From the NCBI GenBank assembly GCA_004764695.1, contig SMSO01000034.1:4286501-4350500 (forward strand): a stretch of DNA of 64,000 bases, in the 5' to 3' direction. This document shows, one piece after another, positions 22,515 to 32,667 of this stretch (positions are counted from its first letter, which is position 1; every line of letters begins with the position of its first letter). The position numbers were made by a program, and so were the translations under genes. The notes under the pieces were generated by a model that saw only the letters and a program-made list of their open reading frames with translations, did no database searches and had not been told where the DNA came from. This DNA comes from Schizochytrium sp. TIO01. Its lineage: Eukaryota; Sar; Bigyra; Thraustochytrida; Thraustochytriidae.

Positions 22515-25500
22515 ATGCCTGTCACGAGAAGAACAAGTCGCCGCGCGCCGCGGGTGAACTACAAGGAAAGAGAAGGCTCCGGGGAGGAGTCCGATGAGGA
22601 TCATGAAGACAAAGCTCACAAAGATCAAACAGAGAAACGCCAGGAAGAGGATGGCAAGGAGGAAGATGAAGATGATAATGCAGACGAGGAATCAGACTAC
22701 GAAAAGACGCTGAAGCCAACGTCAAAAAGACCAGTAAGGAAAACGCGGACTACAAGGAGCTCTGCAACAAAACAAAAAGCAAGAACATCAAACAATATCA
22801 AGGTAAAATACGAGGATGAGAGTGAAGAGGAGATTGAGGAGGATGAAGAAGAAGAAGAAGAAGAAGAAGAAGAAGAAGAAGAAGAAAAGATCCCCAAAAG
22901 ACGCTTTTCCACTCGAAAGAACCAGCAACAAAGACAAGAGAAGAGAAGAGCAACATCATCATCAAAGGCAGCTCCTAGGGGCGGTCGTTCTACTCGGAGA
23001 ACTGCTAAGAGAGCCACACAATCTGAAAAGGTTAGTGAAGATGAAATTGATAGCGATGAGGATGGAGACGAGAACTTTGAGGAAAGCGATCACGACAGCG
23101 ACGAATACGTTCCTGATGATGATGAGAATCGTCGAAAAGATGATGATGATGATGATGAGATGGTAGATCTTGTGGACGACGATGATGAAATTGCTGAAAA
23201 AGGCGGGGCAAGTGGTGACGAAGACGCTGCCATCGTGACCCCACGGCGACCAAGGCCAAGTCACACGGGCGATCATGATGACGGTGAATACGAATTTGAC
23301 CCAGACTCAGATGGGCAAGCTGGAGATGAAAGCGGTGAAAGCAACGATGGTCTAAGGCGAGAATCTCCCCGGAACGTATTGTCGAAACGCAAATTGAGAA
23401 AGCGACGCTCTTCGCTGAAACCTGTGCGCCTGTCAATGGAAATCAATGCTAAAGATAGCGTTGAAAGTGGGGACGATGGAGACGAAGTTCAAAATCGCCT
23501 CACACGAAGACGCCGAAAGTCCTCTTCCTCTGCTGCTTCCTCTGTATCTTCAAATTCCTCAAAACACAGAGGCAAGAATTTTGTTGGTGAATCTAGTATC
23601 AGTAGCGAATCCGAAAACGATGATGTCGATGAGTCGAATAAAAACACTCGAGAGTACCACATGAAGCACCGGGACGAACCTGAGCGAAAACCGTTTAAAA
23701 TGGAATCTCTCGAACACAGCTGTTCAAAAGTTGATATTGTAACCTATGATCCTTTAGAAAAGAACCACGTGGTTTGGAAATCAGAAAGTGGTAAAGCAAT
23801 TTACTGCTACAACCTTTCTACGTTGCGGCAAGTAGCTATAAGCAAAAGGATGCAATGGATGGAACCTCCGACATTCTTGAAACCTATGTCTTCAGAGACT
23901 AAGGAGCAGATCGTAAAGGTTTTCGGTGAAGATGCCCTTGATCTCAATTCTCATGATGCTGACCCGCGCGCAGTCAAAGATATTGAGAGGCGCATTCTTA
24001 AGCAAGTCTGGGAAGTCCATTTTCGTCTTATGGGTAAGCATGAACTGCATATCTGTCCAATTTGTTACGAGCTTGCCGTTGATGAGTACATCAAGTATCG
24101 AAAAGAACATCCGGATCTAGACGAAGACGATGATCTGTACGAGCTGACTTTGGAAGATCACGATGAGCCTGAACAAGACAAGGACAAAGATGAGGATCTA
24201 GAAAACCGTGTGGTGAATCCTCTTCATGTTCTTGACCACTATCATGTAAGTTTCTTAGCAGTCTCTTGCCAACAGCGAGAAGTACCTGAAGTTTCTCTTT
24301 TTTAACTTTGCTTTTGGAATATACTAACATTGCTCTATATAGGATTGGGACGGGGCCGCTGCGATGTCGTTTTTGAGTTATATGGGAGTAAAAGGTCATC
24401 TTAAAGAGGTGCATGGTGTTTCTGTTGGTGGACGAGAGGAGAAATCTCTTGTTAATGACTATCGGGTAAGTTATTGCTAAGCCATTTCAAAAGGAAGAAC
24501 TGAGCACTAACATTGTAAATCAAAATCTGTGAATTTAAATCGTATCAAGTTGCGTGCAACGGACGGCCTAGTGCAGAAATTTGTCTCTAAAAAGTCCAAG
24601 TTTCGTAATTCTGGTAATTGGGCTGTATACTTTTGGAAAACAAATACTGCTTATGCGGGAATATTCAATATGTTGATAGATAAAGTCGAAGCGGCTGAGG
24701 CTGATCTTCGTGAGCGTGGCACTACGTTTCCGAGATCTGTGCTGCATCGCAAGTCGAAGGGTCTATGGAAGGATCTAACAAGCAATCTAGGTTCTAACGA
24801 CGAAGAAGAGCTTGCAGCTTTCTTTGTGGATGATGATGACGTGTCAAGCGAGGATGATGACGTTGCTCAGCGAAAACGTAGTCGTACAAGGGGACAACGG
24901 GGATCTGACGATGGGGATGACGGTGCAGATGGTGAAATTAAAACCAAGGTCCACCCGTCACTACTAATGGAAGAAGGTGAGCTAGAACACCTACGTAATC
25001 TCAAATCCTTTTATGCAGAAGTCGACGAGCGAGAGGGTAGTGATGATGAAGATGATTATTCAGAGGATGAAATCATTCCTGTTTTGTCAGATCAAGATGA
25101 GAGCGATAGCGAGCATGAATCTCGGCGAAGTAAAAACAGGAAACCAGGCAAATCTAAACGAAAGCTTTTAACACCAAGTAAACGTCGAGCCTCACATGCC
25201 CGCAAAGAATCAGATGGTAGTGGGATTGCAAGTGAAGACAGTAATGAAGATGACGACGACAACGACGACGACGACGACGATGATGATGATGATGATCACA
25301 GCGATCCTGGTAAGCTAGCTTCTCCATTTGTGGTAAAACGCAAAGTGCTGACGCCAAGAAAGCACTTGTCATCAGAATCGGACAAAGAAGGCTCGGATGC
25401 TGAGGTTAATCAAGCTCGTTTACAGGGCAGATCAGGCGGCAAGCGCCGGGTGTTGCTTGATGATGAAGATGAAGCAGAGGGGAAAGAATCTAAAGACTAT

Positions 25501-25563
25501 CAAACTCCAAGTCATAAGAAGCAGCGTGTTCTCAACGATAGTGAAGACGAAGACGCTTACTAA
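22515..25563 (+). CDS. Acidic nuclear-type protein with a CxxC...HxxxxH core (three exons)
   Basis: Exons 22515-24245, 24343-24465 and 24550-25563 join in phase 0 to give 955 residues. Both introns begin GTAAGT and contain a branch-site match (TACTAAC at 24322, CACTAAC at 24505). I do not recognise the family. The folded part is residues ~395-700: YDPLEKNHVVWKSESGKAIY, a CPIC pair (C514, C517), then GHLKEVHG (H596, H601) directly after the first splice, which could bind zinc. A further conserved-looking block, NWAVYFWKTNTAYAGIFNML, opens exon 3. The flanks are extreme low complexity: poly-Glu (nucleotides ~22839-22887), poly-Asp near 23137-23158 and 25252-25295, and many SDxEDED casein-kinase-2-like acidic clusters mixed with KRK basic clusters. 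A chromatin or nucleolar role is inferred from composition only. It converges on the phosphatase gene, 62 bases apart. Confidence 0.8.
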
Positions 25564-25625
25564 ACTTCTGGAGAAGCCTAAGTGGAAAATCATTTTGCTT
25601 GCTTTGTAAATTGCAGGAAGAAAAC

Positions 25626-26592
25626 TCAGTCTTGAACCATCACAAGCTCTCGCACTCGATCAAGAGTTTCGGGGTCAATACCAATGTAATCCTGTAGGTA
25701 GTTGCGAACTGACCCGTGGCGTTTTTCCAACCGCATTAAAGATTGCGCCATCGCCTCGCGAGGGCTTTTCATGGTGTGTGGATTCAGAAGTGCTTCATGC
25801 CTTTTCTGATCTTCATCTTGCACAGCCATCAGTAACCTCTGACCAGATAATACATAATCATCTATAACTTCATCATAAGGAACATTGCAAAGACGAAGCA
25901 GGAGAGCCACAATAAGTCCGGTACGATCTTTACCTGCTACACAGTGAATCAAAAGTGGGTAATTTTCTGGGTTTGCTAGTTGCAAAAACGATATACGAAT
26001 TGGCGCCTTTGCGTAATCGAACATCACATTGTAGTAGTTGGTGATGGTGGAAGAATTCTCAAAAAGATGATATGTTATTTGGGGGATAAAACCACGACAG
26101 GGCCATAAAAGAAACAATCTTATCTTGAAACCAATGGAGAAACTGTTGAGCAGCTGTATACCGGTGTAGCTATTTTTCAAGCAGACGCGGTTATGGGTAA
26201 ATCTATTAGCATTTCATGTACATAGAGCTGTCATTTAGAAAAAAAATCAACTTACTTGTCAACCATTGGAACCAAAATACGGTGAGCGGAAGGGACTACC
26301 GGAGGGTCGTCTTTTCGTCGAAGATCTATGATTTTCTTAATTCCAAGATCTTTCACATGAGACTCTGCAGGCGAGATAACTCTCAGTTAGTGAGAAGGGT
26401 ACTGCATGATTTTGCAGAACACACGAACTTACCATCAAACAAACAACTACACCTATAAACACACCCAGGTTTGATACGCAAGGGGGACACAGAATGTAAG
26501 TCTCGTAGATTTGGCACGTTATCGATGCCCTCTGGGCCTTCTTGCAGCAAAGCCTCAGCAGCTTCGCTTATTTCCATCGCACTGTTCATCAT
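25626..26592 (-). CDS. Tyrosine/dual-specificity phosphatase-like protein (three exons)
   Basis: Exons 26592-26433, 26364-26256 and 26202-25626 give 281 residues. The introns are 68 and 53 bases, both with GTAAGTT donors; the first carries CACTAAC. Splicing joins NVPNLRDLHSVSPLRIKPGC, then LGIKKIIDLRRKDDPP, then the catalytic loop HCVAGKDRTG (C177, R183; CX5R). This is the order seen in the bacterial and fungal-type tyrosine phosphatase family Y_phosphatase3, which includes mycobacterial PtpB; some members act on phosphoinositides, helped by the Lys-Asp in the loop. The Asp general acid could be in the region before the loop but I cannot place it. The C-terminal part (DEVIDDYVLSGQRLL, SVRNYLQDYIGIDPETLDRV) fits the family's helical end. 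It is cytosolic by absence of signals. Confidence 0.87.
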
Positions 26593-27152
26593 TGCTATTC
26601 TTCTTGACCTATTTCTTGGACAGTGCGACCGTGTCTTCAGTAAGCCAAGTTCATAAATCTTTTTGCGTAGCTCGCTTCACTGGTAGAGGAAATATTTTGC
26701 TAGTAGATACAAGTTGTTCCCATGGCTTTTGAGAACCTGCTCCGTTTATGCGCAGCGATCCACGGCTTGTCAAGTTTTTTCCACTTTTACAAGAAAAAAT
26801 GAAATGATGGTGTTTTTCATTAGTTTTATTATTTACCAAAGAAAAGAACTGAGTACCTACCTAGCTAGACTCTAGGATATCAAGCATAATAAAACAAGTC
26901 ATTAATGATTATAGAATTAAATAAATAAATAAATATATATATATTCGCAGAAGTTCTTAGCCAAACACTCTTTGATCTTGCAGGACCGTGGAGAGCATAG
27001 CTCCGTTTAAGCAAGGTGGCACGGACGAAAGGTAGTGAGGGACACTTTTGCGGAGGTTCCACAACAAGGCACTGTCATTCTTGGTATCAAGATAAAGCTT
27101 TTGAAAGAATAACGAAGGGCTGCTGTATGCAGCTTGATCGACGAGGACCTCC
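26593..27152. other. Intergenic region between divergent genes
   Basis: A short gap of 560 bases upstream of both the phosphatase and the membrane-protein gene. It contains GTACCTACCTAGCTAG at about 26853 (a copy of the dispersed TAGGTAGG motif) and an AAATAAATAAATATATATAT run at 26921-26944. I see no gene. Confidence 0.45.
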
Positions 27153-27913
27153 ATGCAGAGCAACAGAGGCAGCAAGGCAGGACTCCGTGCTCGTGGAGCA
27201 GCAGCACAGGAGCCTGAAACACACATTTTAGATGATCATGAGCAAGAAGAGCGTCTACGAGCTCTTCAAGATGAGATGCAGCGTAGTACACGGTTCTGGA
27301 GTAGCAGCGTTGGTACGTTTTCTATCTTTTACAAATTTGGCTGCAGTTGACATTTGTAGGATGTAAGGCTTCTGTTACCTAAATACAGACTGTTAAACTG
27401 AGAGACTCTGAAGTGCGCGCGAAAGGGTTCACAACTCAGCAGATGAAAACAGATCTTTCGTGCATATTGATTAACACCCATGTGAAAGTAAATATTGTGA
27501 AAGAAATACTGACCGGGCTAATTATTGTATGGATTTTTACAGCATTACTTGGACCTATACTTGCTTTTGTGCATGGTATGCTTTATGTCATTTGGCTTCC
27601 AGGTCTCGTGCCTTTGAGTCTCGTAGGTTTTTCATGCTTGCAACACCTCTTGGTGTCATACTTTTGCCTTAATGACGTGCGTGATCTAGCACGGGTAAAC
27701 CCTCGATCAAAACTGCAAATCGTTCTCGCCCTGGCTTCAGTAATTCCAATTGCATGGAGCATGTGCCTCAAATCAGCTTCCCATGTAGCGCTGGTTTACT
27801 TACTCAATCTCGCGCATGGCGCTCTTGCTTGGTACCTAGGTGTCGCCGCTCTCGAAAGTGAACGAGATCTTGCAGGGCTAGCTTCACTTCGATACAACCT
27901 CAAGTCTGCCTAA
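27153..27913 (+). CDS. Small multi-pass membrane protein, family not recognised (two exons)
   Basis: Exon 1 starts at ATG 27153 and encodes a charged, helical, soluble segment (LDDHEQEERLRALQDEMQRS). Exon 2 runs to 27913 and carries four likely membrane spans: EILTGLIIVWIFTALLGPIL, YVIWLPGLVPLSLVGF, LQIVLALASVIPIAWSM and VALVYLLNLAHGALAWYLGV. The splice is uncertain. A GTACGT donor at 27313 needs a phase-1 acceptor such as GAGAG ending at 27404. A phase-0 pair is a GTTGGT donor at 27309 with the ACAG acceptor ending at 27388, giving TVKLRDSEVRAKGF at the junction. The product is about 220-230 residues. An N-terminal cytosolic helix followed by four spans would suit an ER or Golgi protein; I do not assign a function. 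Confidence 0.6.
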
Positions 27914-28008
27914 TCGGAACTATTTGATTCTCGGTACTTTCAGTGCGCATGCCTTAGGTAAAATGAGATCGAGGTGCTCTACTGGTGTGCGAGTTTCTTT
28001 CTATATGA

Positions 28009-28031
28009 CATACGCATACGCATACGCATAC
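28009..28031. repeat. CATACG hexamer microsatellite
   Basis: Three full copies of CATACG followed by CATAC, in tandem, downstream of the membrane-protein gene. Confidence 0.9.
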
Positions 28032-28530
28032 CTTCGGACAGTAAGATTATTTACTCCACTTGTTCAAATATGCATTGCCGCGCTACAACGCTAACTATTA
28101 TTCAACTGCTTCCAGGTCCGCGTATCACTTTAATCATCGCTCACCTGTGACAAGGGTATTACAACGATTCGGCCTCAGCATGAAGATCCGTTCGAGGAAA
28201 TAGTCCAGTCGCTTCGCTTTCGTTGGGCTCCTCACTCTATCCTCAAGTTACCCATTCCGAGCATATGCTTCGGCCTTTCGTACTCTCCAAGCTGCTTGGC
28301 ACAGCGTTTTCATGGCTCTGATCCTCGCTTTCATCACGACTTAAATCTAGCCGAATCCATGGTTTCCTACCCTCCTGCATTCAACCTGCATGCAACCACA
28401 ATTCTGTTAGCGTTTTCTTCTAATCTCTCCTCGCAAACGCTTGCTACCTGTGCAGGTTTTGAAGTCCTTGTGCCATATGAACACAAATGCCTACTTGGCA
28501 TCGCTGAGGTGCACGAGCATTGCGCATCCC

Positions 28531-28569
28531 ATTGGATCGCCTATATACTACACATCAGAGCGATCCAAT
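28531..28569. repeat. Perfect 10-base inverted repeat (hairpin)
   Basis: ATTGGATCGC at 28531-28540 pairs with GCGATCCAAT at 28560-28569 across a 19-base loop. It is intergenic. It could be a structured RNA element or a binding site; no poly-T run follows that would suggest a Pol III terminator. Confidence 0.7.
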
Positions 28570-29067
28570 AGTAGCCTCGAAAGAGATGAAGTCCTTTCAA
28601 CAAGAGAGATAATGAGAATAATGAAAAATCATCATGATGGAAGAAGAATGAACAACGCATGTTTCATGAAGAGTGAAAGAGGGCATTCCCAGAGCTAAAG
28701 CTCTCTGAATCAGCAGACAAAGCATTGCAGGTCAGTCCTCTCTCCATCATTATCACTCTGTTAGCCGGTAGCAGTGTTGAGGGAAACAAGAAAGAAAGCA
28801 ATATCAATTGAAATGGAGAGAGATTCATTGGTACTAATAACACGAGTGGTAGTACCCTAATAGTAGATAGAAAGAAACAAGAGTACAAAAGAAAGTAGGA
28901 AAGAAAAGTCAATAAAAGCGCACGGCGAGCAAAAGTTGTTCGCTAATTCATGTGAACCTAAACCCCAACTCAAGGTCGGTTGAATTCTGTACTCTGTGGC
29001 CTTGCCTCTCCTGGGCTAGCATTCAAATCAGGGCCTTGACTATATTTTCTTGTGTTTAGCTTGCGCC

Positions 29068-30152
29068 ATGGAGAATTTCCTGGCCGGCGGCGCATCTGCG
29101 CTCGTGGCCATCACCATTATGCACCCCGTGGATGTGGTGAAAACACGGCTACAAATGCAGGGCGAAGGCGCAAATGCAGGTGGCGTGAAATATAAGGGCG
29201 TTTTTTCGAGCATGGTGCGCATTGCGCAAAATGAAGGTATTGCAGGACTCTACAGAGGCATTCTGCCTGCATACTGTTTGCAGTTTACAGTCACAGCAGT
29301 TCGATTTGGAATCTATGGTGCGAGCAAGAAGTGGTTTGCGGAGCAGGATGCCATGGGCGATGGTGAGGCCTCCAAGACTAGTAGGCTCTCGAGAAATTTT
29401 GCACTTGCTGGCATTTCAGGCGCTTGTGGAGGCATGCTAGGAGCGCCGTTCTTTGCACTCAAAACGAGAGCTCAGGTGTACTCAACGTCGAAAGAACTGG
29501 CTGTTGGAACGCAGCATAAACCTCCTGAATCTATTCCTCGGGCTCTCATGCAGATCTATCGTGAGGAGGGCCTCAGAGGATTTATTAGAGGCACTGATGC
29601 CTTTGTACCCAGAGTTGTGGTATATGGTGCTGCCCAGCTTGGTGTCTATGATCTCGTGAAGACTATCTTTTTGGAAAACTTTGGATTCGTTGAGGGTCCA
29701 CTCCTGCATTTTAGCACAGCCGCTGTGGCAGCCGCCGTAGCAGTTACTGCTATTCAGCCTTTCGATTTTCTCGCCGCGCGGACCATGAACCAACCTGTGG
29801 ACCTGGCGACTGGCCGCGGCGCTTTGTACAATGGTTTGTTGGACTGTGCGGTTAAGTCTATCCGTTCAGAGGGCCCATCATGTCTCCTCAAGGGCTCCTG
29901 GGCAAATATTTGTCGTATGGTAAGTTAACACGCAAGGCTTGATGCACTCTTGCCTAGCAAGGGTCAAAATCCTCATGCCAAGGTTATGTCTTTCTTGAAA
30001 CATTAGCATCAAAAAATGCTGACTAACCATTCTTGTTTTGCTTTATTTAAAACTCATGTTTTCCCACTCAGACACCTTACACGGTCATTGTACTTTTCCT
30101 TTTTGAGCAGTTCAAGCCACTTCTTTCCTCAGAAGAGGGAGAAAAGGCATAA
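29068..30152 (+). CDS. Mitochondrial carrier, SLC25A34/35 or OAC1 type (two exons)
   Basis: Exons 29068-29919 and 30072-30152 join in phase 0 across a 152-base GTAAGT...CTCAG intron with GACTAAC at 30021; the product is 310 residues. The three carrier repeats are clear. Repeat 1 has MHPVDVVKTRLQMQGEG and GLYRGILPAYCLQ. Repeat 2 has the degenerate APFFALKTRAQVYS and GLRGFIRGTDAFVPR. Repeat 3 has QPFDFLAARTMNQP and GSWANICRM. The second exon supplies the last helix, TPYTVIVLFLFEQFK. A Phe-Phe-Ala-Leu in place of the acid-containing signature of repeat 2 and Ala in repeat 3 resemble the SLC25A34/35 and yeast oxaloacetate-carrier branch. Inner-membrane transport of an organic acid is likely; the substrate is not readable. 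I use the ATG at 29068 because MENFLAGG is the typical carrier start. Confidence 0.93.
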
Positions 30153-30609
30153 TATTATCATTATTTGTTGTTGCCTTTCTATATTCAGTTATCTAGTGGT
30201 TTGCATGGCTTATGTGAAGTAATAACACTCAAACTATAGACAGACCAGAAGTGTCGTTGCATAACGAGTAGCCTTATAACGAACGCATATGCGCCTTTTT
30301 CTTCACCTGAGGGAAAAAAACCTTCTCATGAAGTAAGATATAATCATGATTCATCTACAATGAGTTTTAATTAGGCTATTATAGCTTCAGACCTTTGAAA
30401 TCAGCAAGCATGTCTCTCCCTTATAAATTAAGCAAGATCAAGAAAACAATTTAAGAAAAGAGAAAGATTTAACTGTTCACGTTATTTGTATCGGCGATGC
30501 AGATACCATACACAGACAAGAAGTAGTAAGGTTTTATGTAGGAAAGATGGAACAAAAAGAAGCAGCTACAAACAATCACGAAGTGGGTGTGCCAGGTTTG
30601 AAGAGATGT

Positions 30610-30933
30610 TTATTCCTCCTTGTCACTGTCAGCATCGTCCTTCTTAGCAGTCTCCTTCTTGGCGGCCTCTTCCTTGGCTTCTTCCTTCACCTCCTCCTTG
30701 AGGTCAGTGAGGCCGAGCTTCTCAGCCATCTCAGGTCCGAGGGCCTTGACGACAGCCTTCTTGAGCTGGTCGATGGTGTCGAGAACCTTCTGCTGGTACG
30801 GCTGACCTTGTTCCATAAGCTCTTCAAGCTTGTCAAGATACTTGGCCACAGACTCGTTCTCCTTGGCCTTGACAAGGGCTGTGTTCATCTCCTCGCGCAC
30901 GCGGTCGAGCACTTCGTAAACCTTGTCCGACAT
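30610..30933 (-). CDS. Small charged helical protein, unknown family
   Basis: 107 residues from ATG 30933, single exon. Residues 1-75 are predicted helical with regular charge spacing (MSDKVYEVLDRVREEMNTAL, VAKYLDKLEELMEQGQPYQQ, DTIDQLKKAVVKALGPEMAE). The tail is a Lys/Glu/Ala repeat (LKEEVKEEAKEEAAKKETAK) ending in Asp/Glu. Codons are strongly GC-ending (GTC, CTC, AAG, GCC), more biased than in neighbouring genes, which usually marks high expression. I do not recognise a family. A plus-strand frame at 30547-30948 covers the same bases but lacks this bias and is its shadow. The mitochondrial carrier ends 457 bases away, convergent. Confidence 0.75.
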   Translation of the reverse strand: MSDKVYEVLDRVREEMNTALVKAKENESVAKYLDKLEELMEQGQPYQQKVLDTIDQLKKAVVKALGPEMAEKLGLTDLKEEVKEEAKEEAAKKETAKKDDADSDKEE

Positions 30934-31598
30934 GGTCTTGAAATTTAGTTCTCTTGTAACTAGTGCTTTATTCTGTTGCTATTTATGTTGCCGTCAAAAA
31001 ATCAGAGTTAGTTTCTCTTCTAGACTTGTTTGCCTATCTACATTACAGTAAAGTTTCAGAGTTCTGCAGCCAAGAAGCTCAAGTATTGCTCCATCTTTTG
31101 TTCAGGTTTTGTTCAGGTTTTGTCGTAGCCCTCGGTACGGGCCTTGAACATACGAGTTTAATCCAGCTTCATCATGAAGTGAGACTATAGTCTCTTTAAG
31201 CCAGTCCATGTGATCTGCCTCTTCTTGATAGGCCCTGGCCGAGCTGATGGATCAGTCGCACTGGATCGCACGGCTCAACTCCAGCCAGACCAGTCGTAAG
31301 GTCAATACACTAACAGCTTGCTGAATGGCTCACACAGAAACTACTGTTGCTGCTGTCGCGCTTGAACTTTGATCTATGTATGACGTACCTCAGCCACAAT
31401 CTGGGTTTGCTGACATCAAAGGATCAGGTCTGCTGCACGTGCTGGGTTGGTATTAGGAAAAAGTAGGTAATAAAGAAAGTTGTTTCCATATGTAATGTAT
31501 ATAATGAACTCCGATCATCGCACATAATAGTAATCAATTGGAAAAGATAACAGGGCCTGAAGTTAAAAAGCGTGCCACCTAAAAAATCTTACAGTCTA
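30934..31598. other. Intergenic region
   Basis: This is the upstream region of the small charged-protein gene. It contains short direct repeats of TTTTGTTCAGG near 31095-31120. I see no gene or RNA signature. Confidence 0.4.
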
Positions 31599-32667
31599 CT
31601 ACCACTTTCTACTGCGATCTATCGTCAGGTTGCACTTCTTGAAAGTTCTTCTTTGAACAACTTGAAGTATCGCGTAAAGGTGGAAACTGATGTCCTCAGC
31701 AGCACGTGCAAGAGATCCTATAGTTTACCATATGAAAACCTTTATCTGGGGTGCAATTTAAAAGGATTTGTTTCCTGACACCTTTCATGTATCGAAACTC
31801 AAGCATTCCGTGATACCTACCTGCCGTAGCACACTCGATACGGGCCTCTCCTATTGGAGCTTTGCTTAAGCAGGACAATGTCTGCTGGAGCGGCGACCGG
31901 CCTTGAGGCTTCTAATACAGCAGAAGTTTTGACGAAGCGGTCTGGCCCTTGTTGCGGCTCACTTTGATGGGTGTACCACAGAAGAAACCTAATACCGCTC
32001 CTAATAGAGGGAGGTAGTGTAGATGAGGGAGGTAGGTACTAACTAACTCACAACCAACTCGAATGGAGCGATGGACTTGAGATGACGAGTGATAACCATT
32101 CTGCCAGTGATCTTTGTTTGCAATTACGTGATCGACGACTTGGAAACCAGAAGCCTTCCCTTGCCAGTGCCCTACCCAGGTACCCACCTACCTGCCTCGT
32201 GTATCTGTGTTTAATTGAAGTTATTGTGGCATGACTCAGGGAAACTCGCGCAAGTACTCACCCAGAAGCAGCAGTTCCTGAGTCCTGAAGCGACCTTGAG
32301 CTCTATGTTCTACCGAAAGCGAATGCGACGATGGCGGTGATGGCTGCCGATTGCCCGACCGGCTAGACGCCGACCGAAACATCATCTCGCGCAACCGAGC
32401 ACATGATGAAATGCCAGAATTGATGACTTCGATGGCCGCGATCAGCGATCGGTAAACTTCTTCTGTCAGTGCAAAGCTCACATGAAGCTAAAAACCTAGT
32501 TCTGCAATCCCTTCGCCTCCACATCGAAAGAACATTTCGGCAGGAGCACTCCGAGAGCAAGCTTGACTCTCATCCAATCGCGAGGCAGCAACAGAAGCGT
32601 CGCGAGTTTCGTTTTCGATGGTTACCCGGCTTTCCAAAACTGAGGGCCCGACTAGAATCAATCGAGG
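31599..32667 (-). CDS. Tentative multi-exon gene, unknown product
   Basis: A chain of higher-GC segments with phase-compatible GT-AG borders reads through: 32667-32626, 32487-32262, 32171-32052, 31988-31963, 31911-31821 and 31717-31599 (stop). The donors include GTGAGT (32261, 32051) and GTAGGT (31820). The reading contains ALTEEVYRSLIAAIEVINSG, GKASGFQVVDHVIANK and IGEARIECATAG followed by SLARAAEDISFHLYAILQVV. No domain is recognised, and a further 5' exon is likely beyond 32667. Cautions: I chose borders to keep frame, some segments are open in a second frame, and the introns lack the CTAAC branch site seen in the firm genes. It could be a degenerate gene. Confidence 0.3.

Larger units (their letters stand above)
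27914..29067. other. Intergenic region with a hexamer repeat and a hairpin
   Basis: This gap lies between two plus-strand genes. It contains CATACG repeated almost four times (28009-28031) and a perfect 10-base inverted repeat (28531-28540 with 28560-28569). The frame 28296-28571 and others lack protein-like features. Confidence 0.45.

Noticed and set aside
30547-30948. 133-codon plus frame rich in Leu and Ser
   Set aside because: Antisense reading of the Lys/Glu-rich small protein, whose codon bias is on the minus strand; the hydrophobic look is produced by complementing acidic codons.
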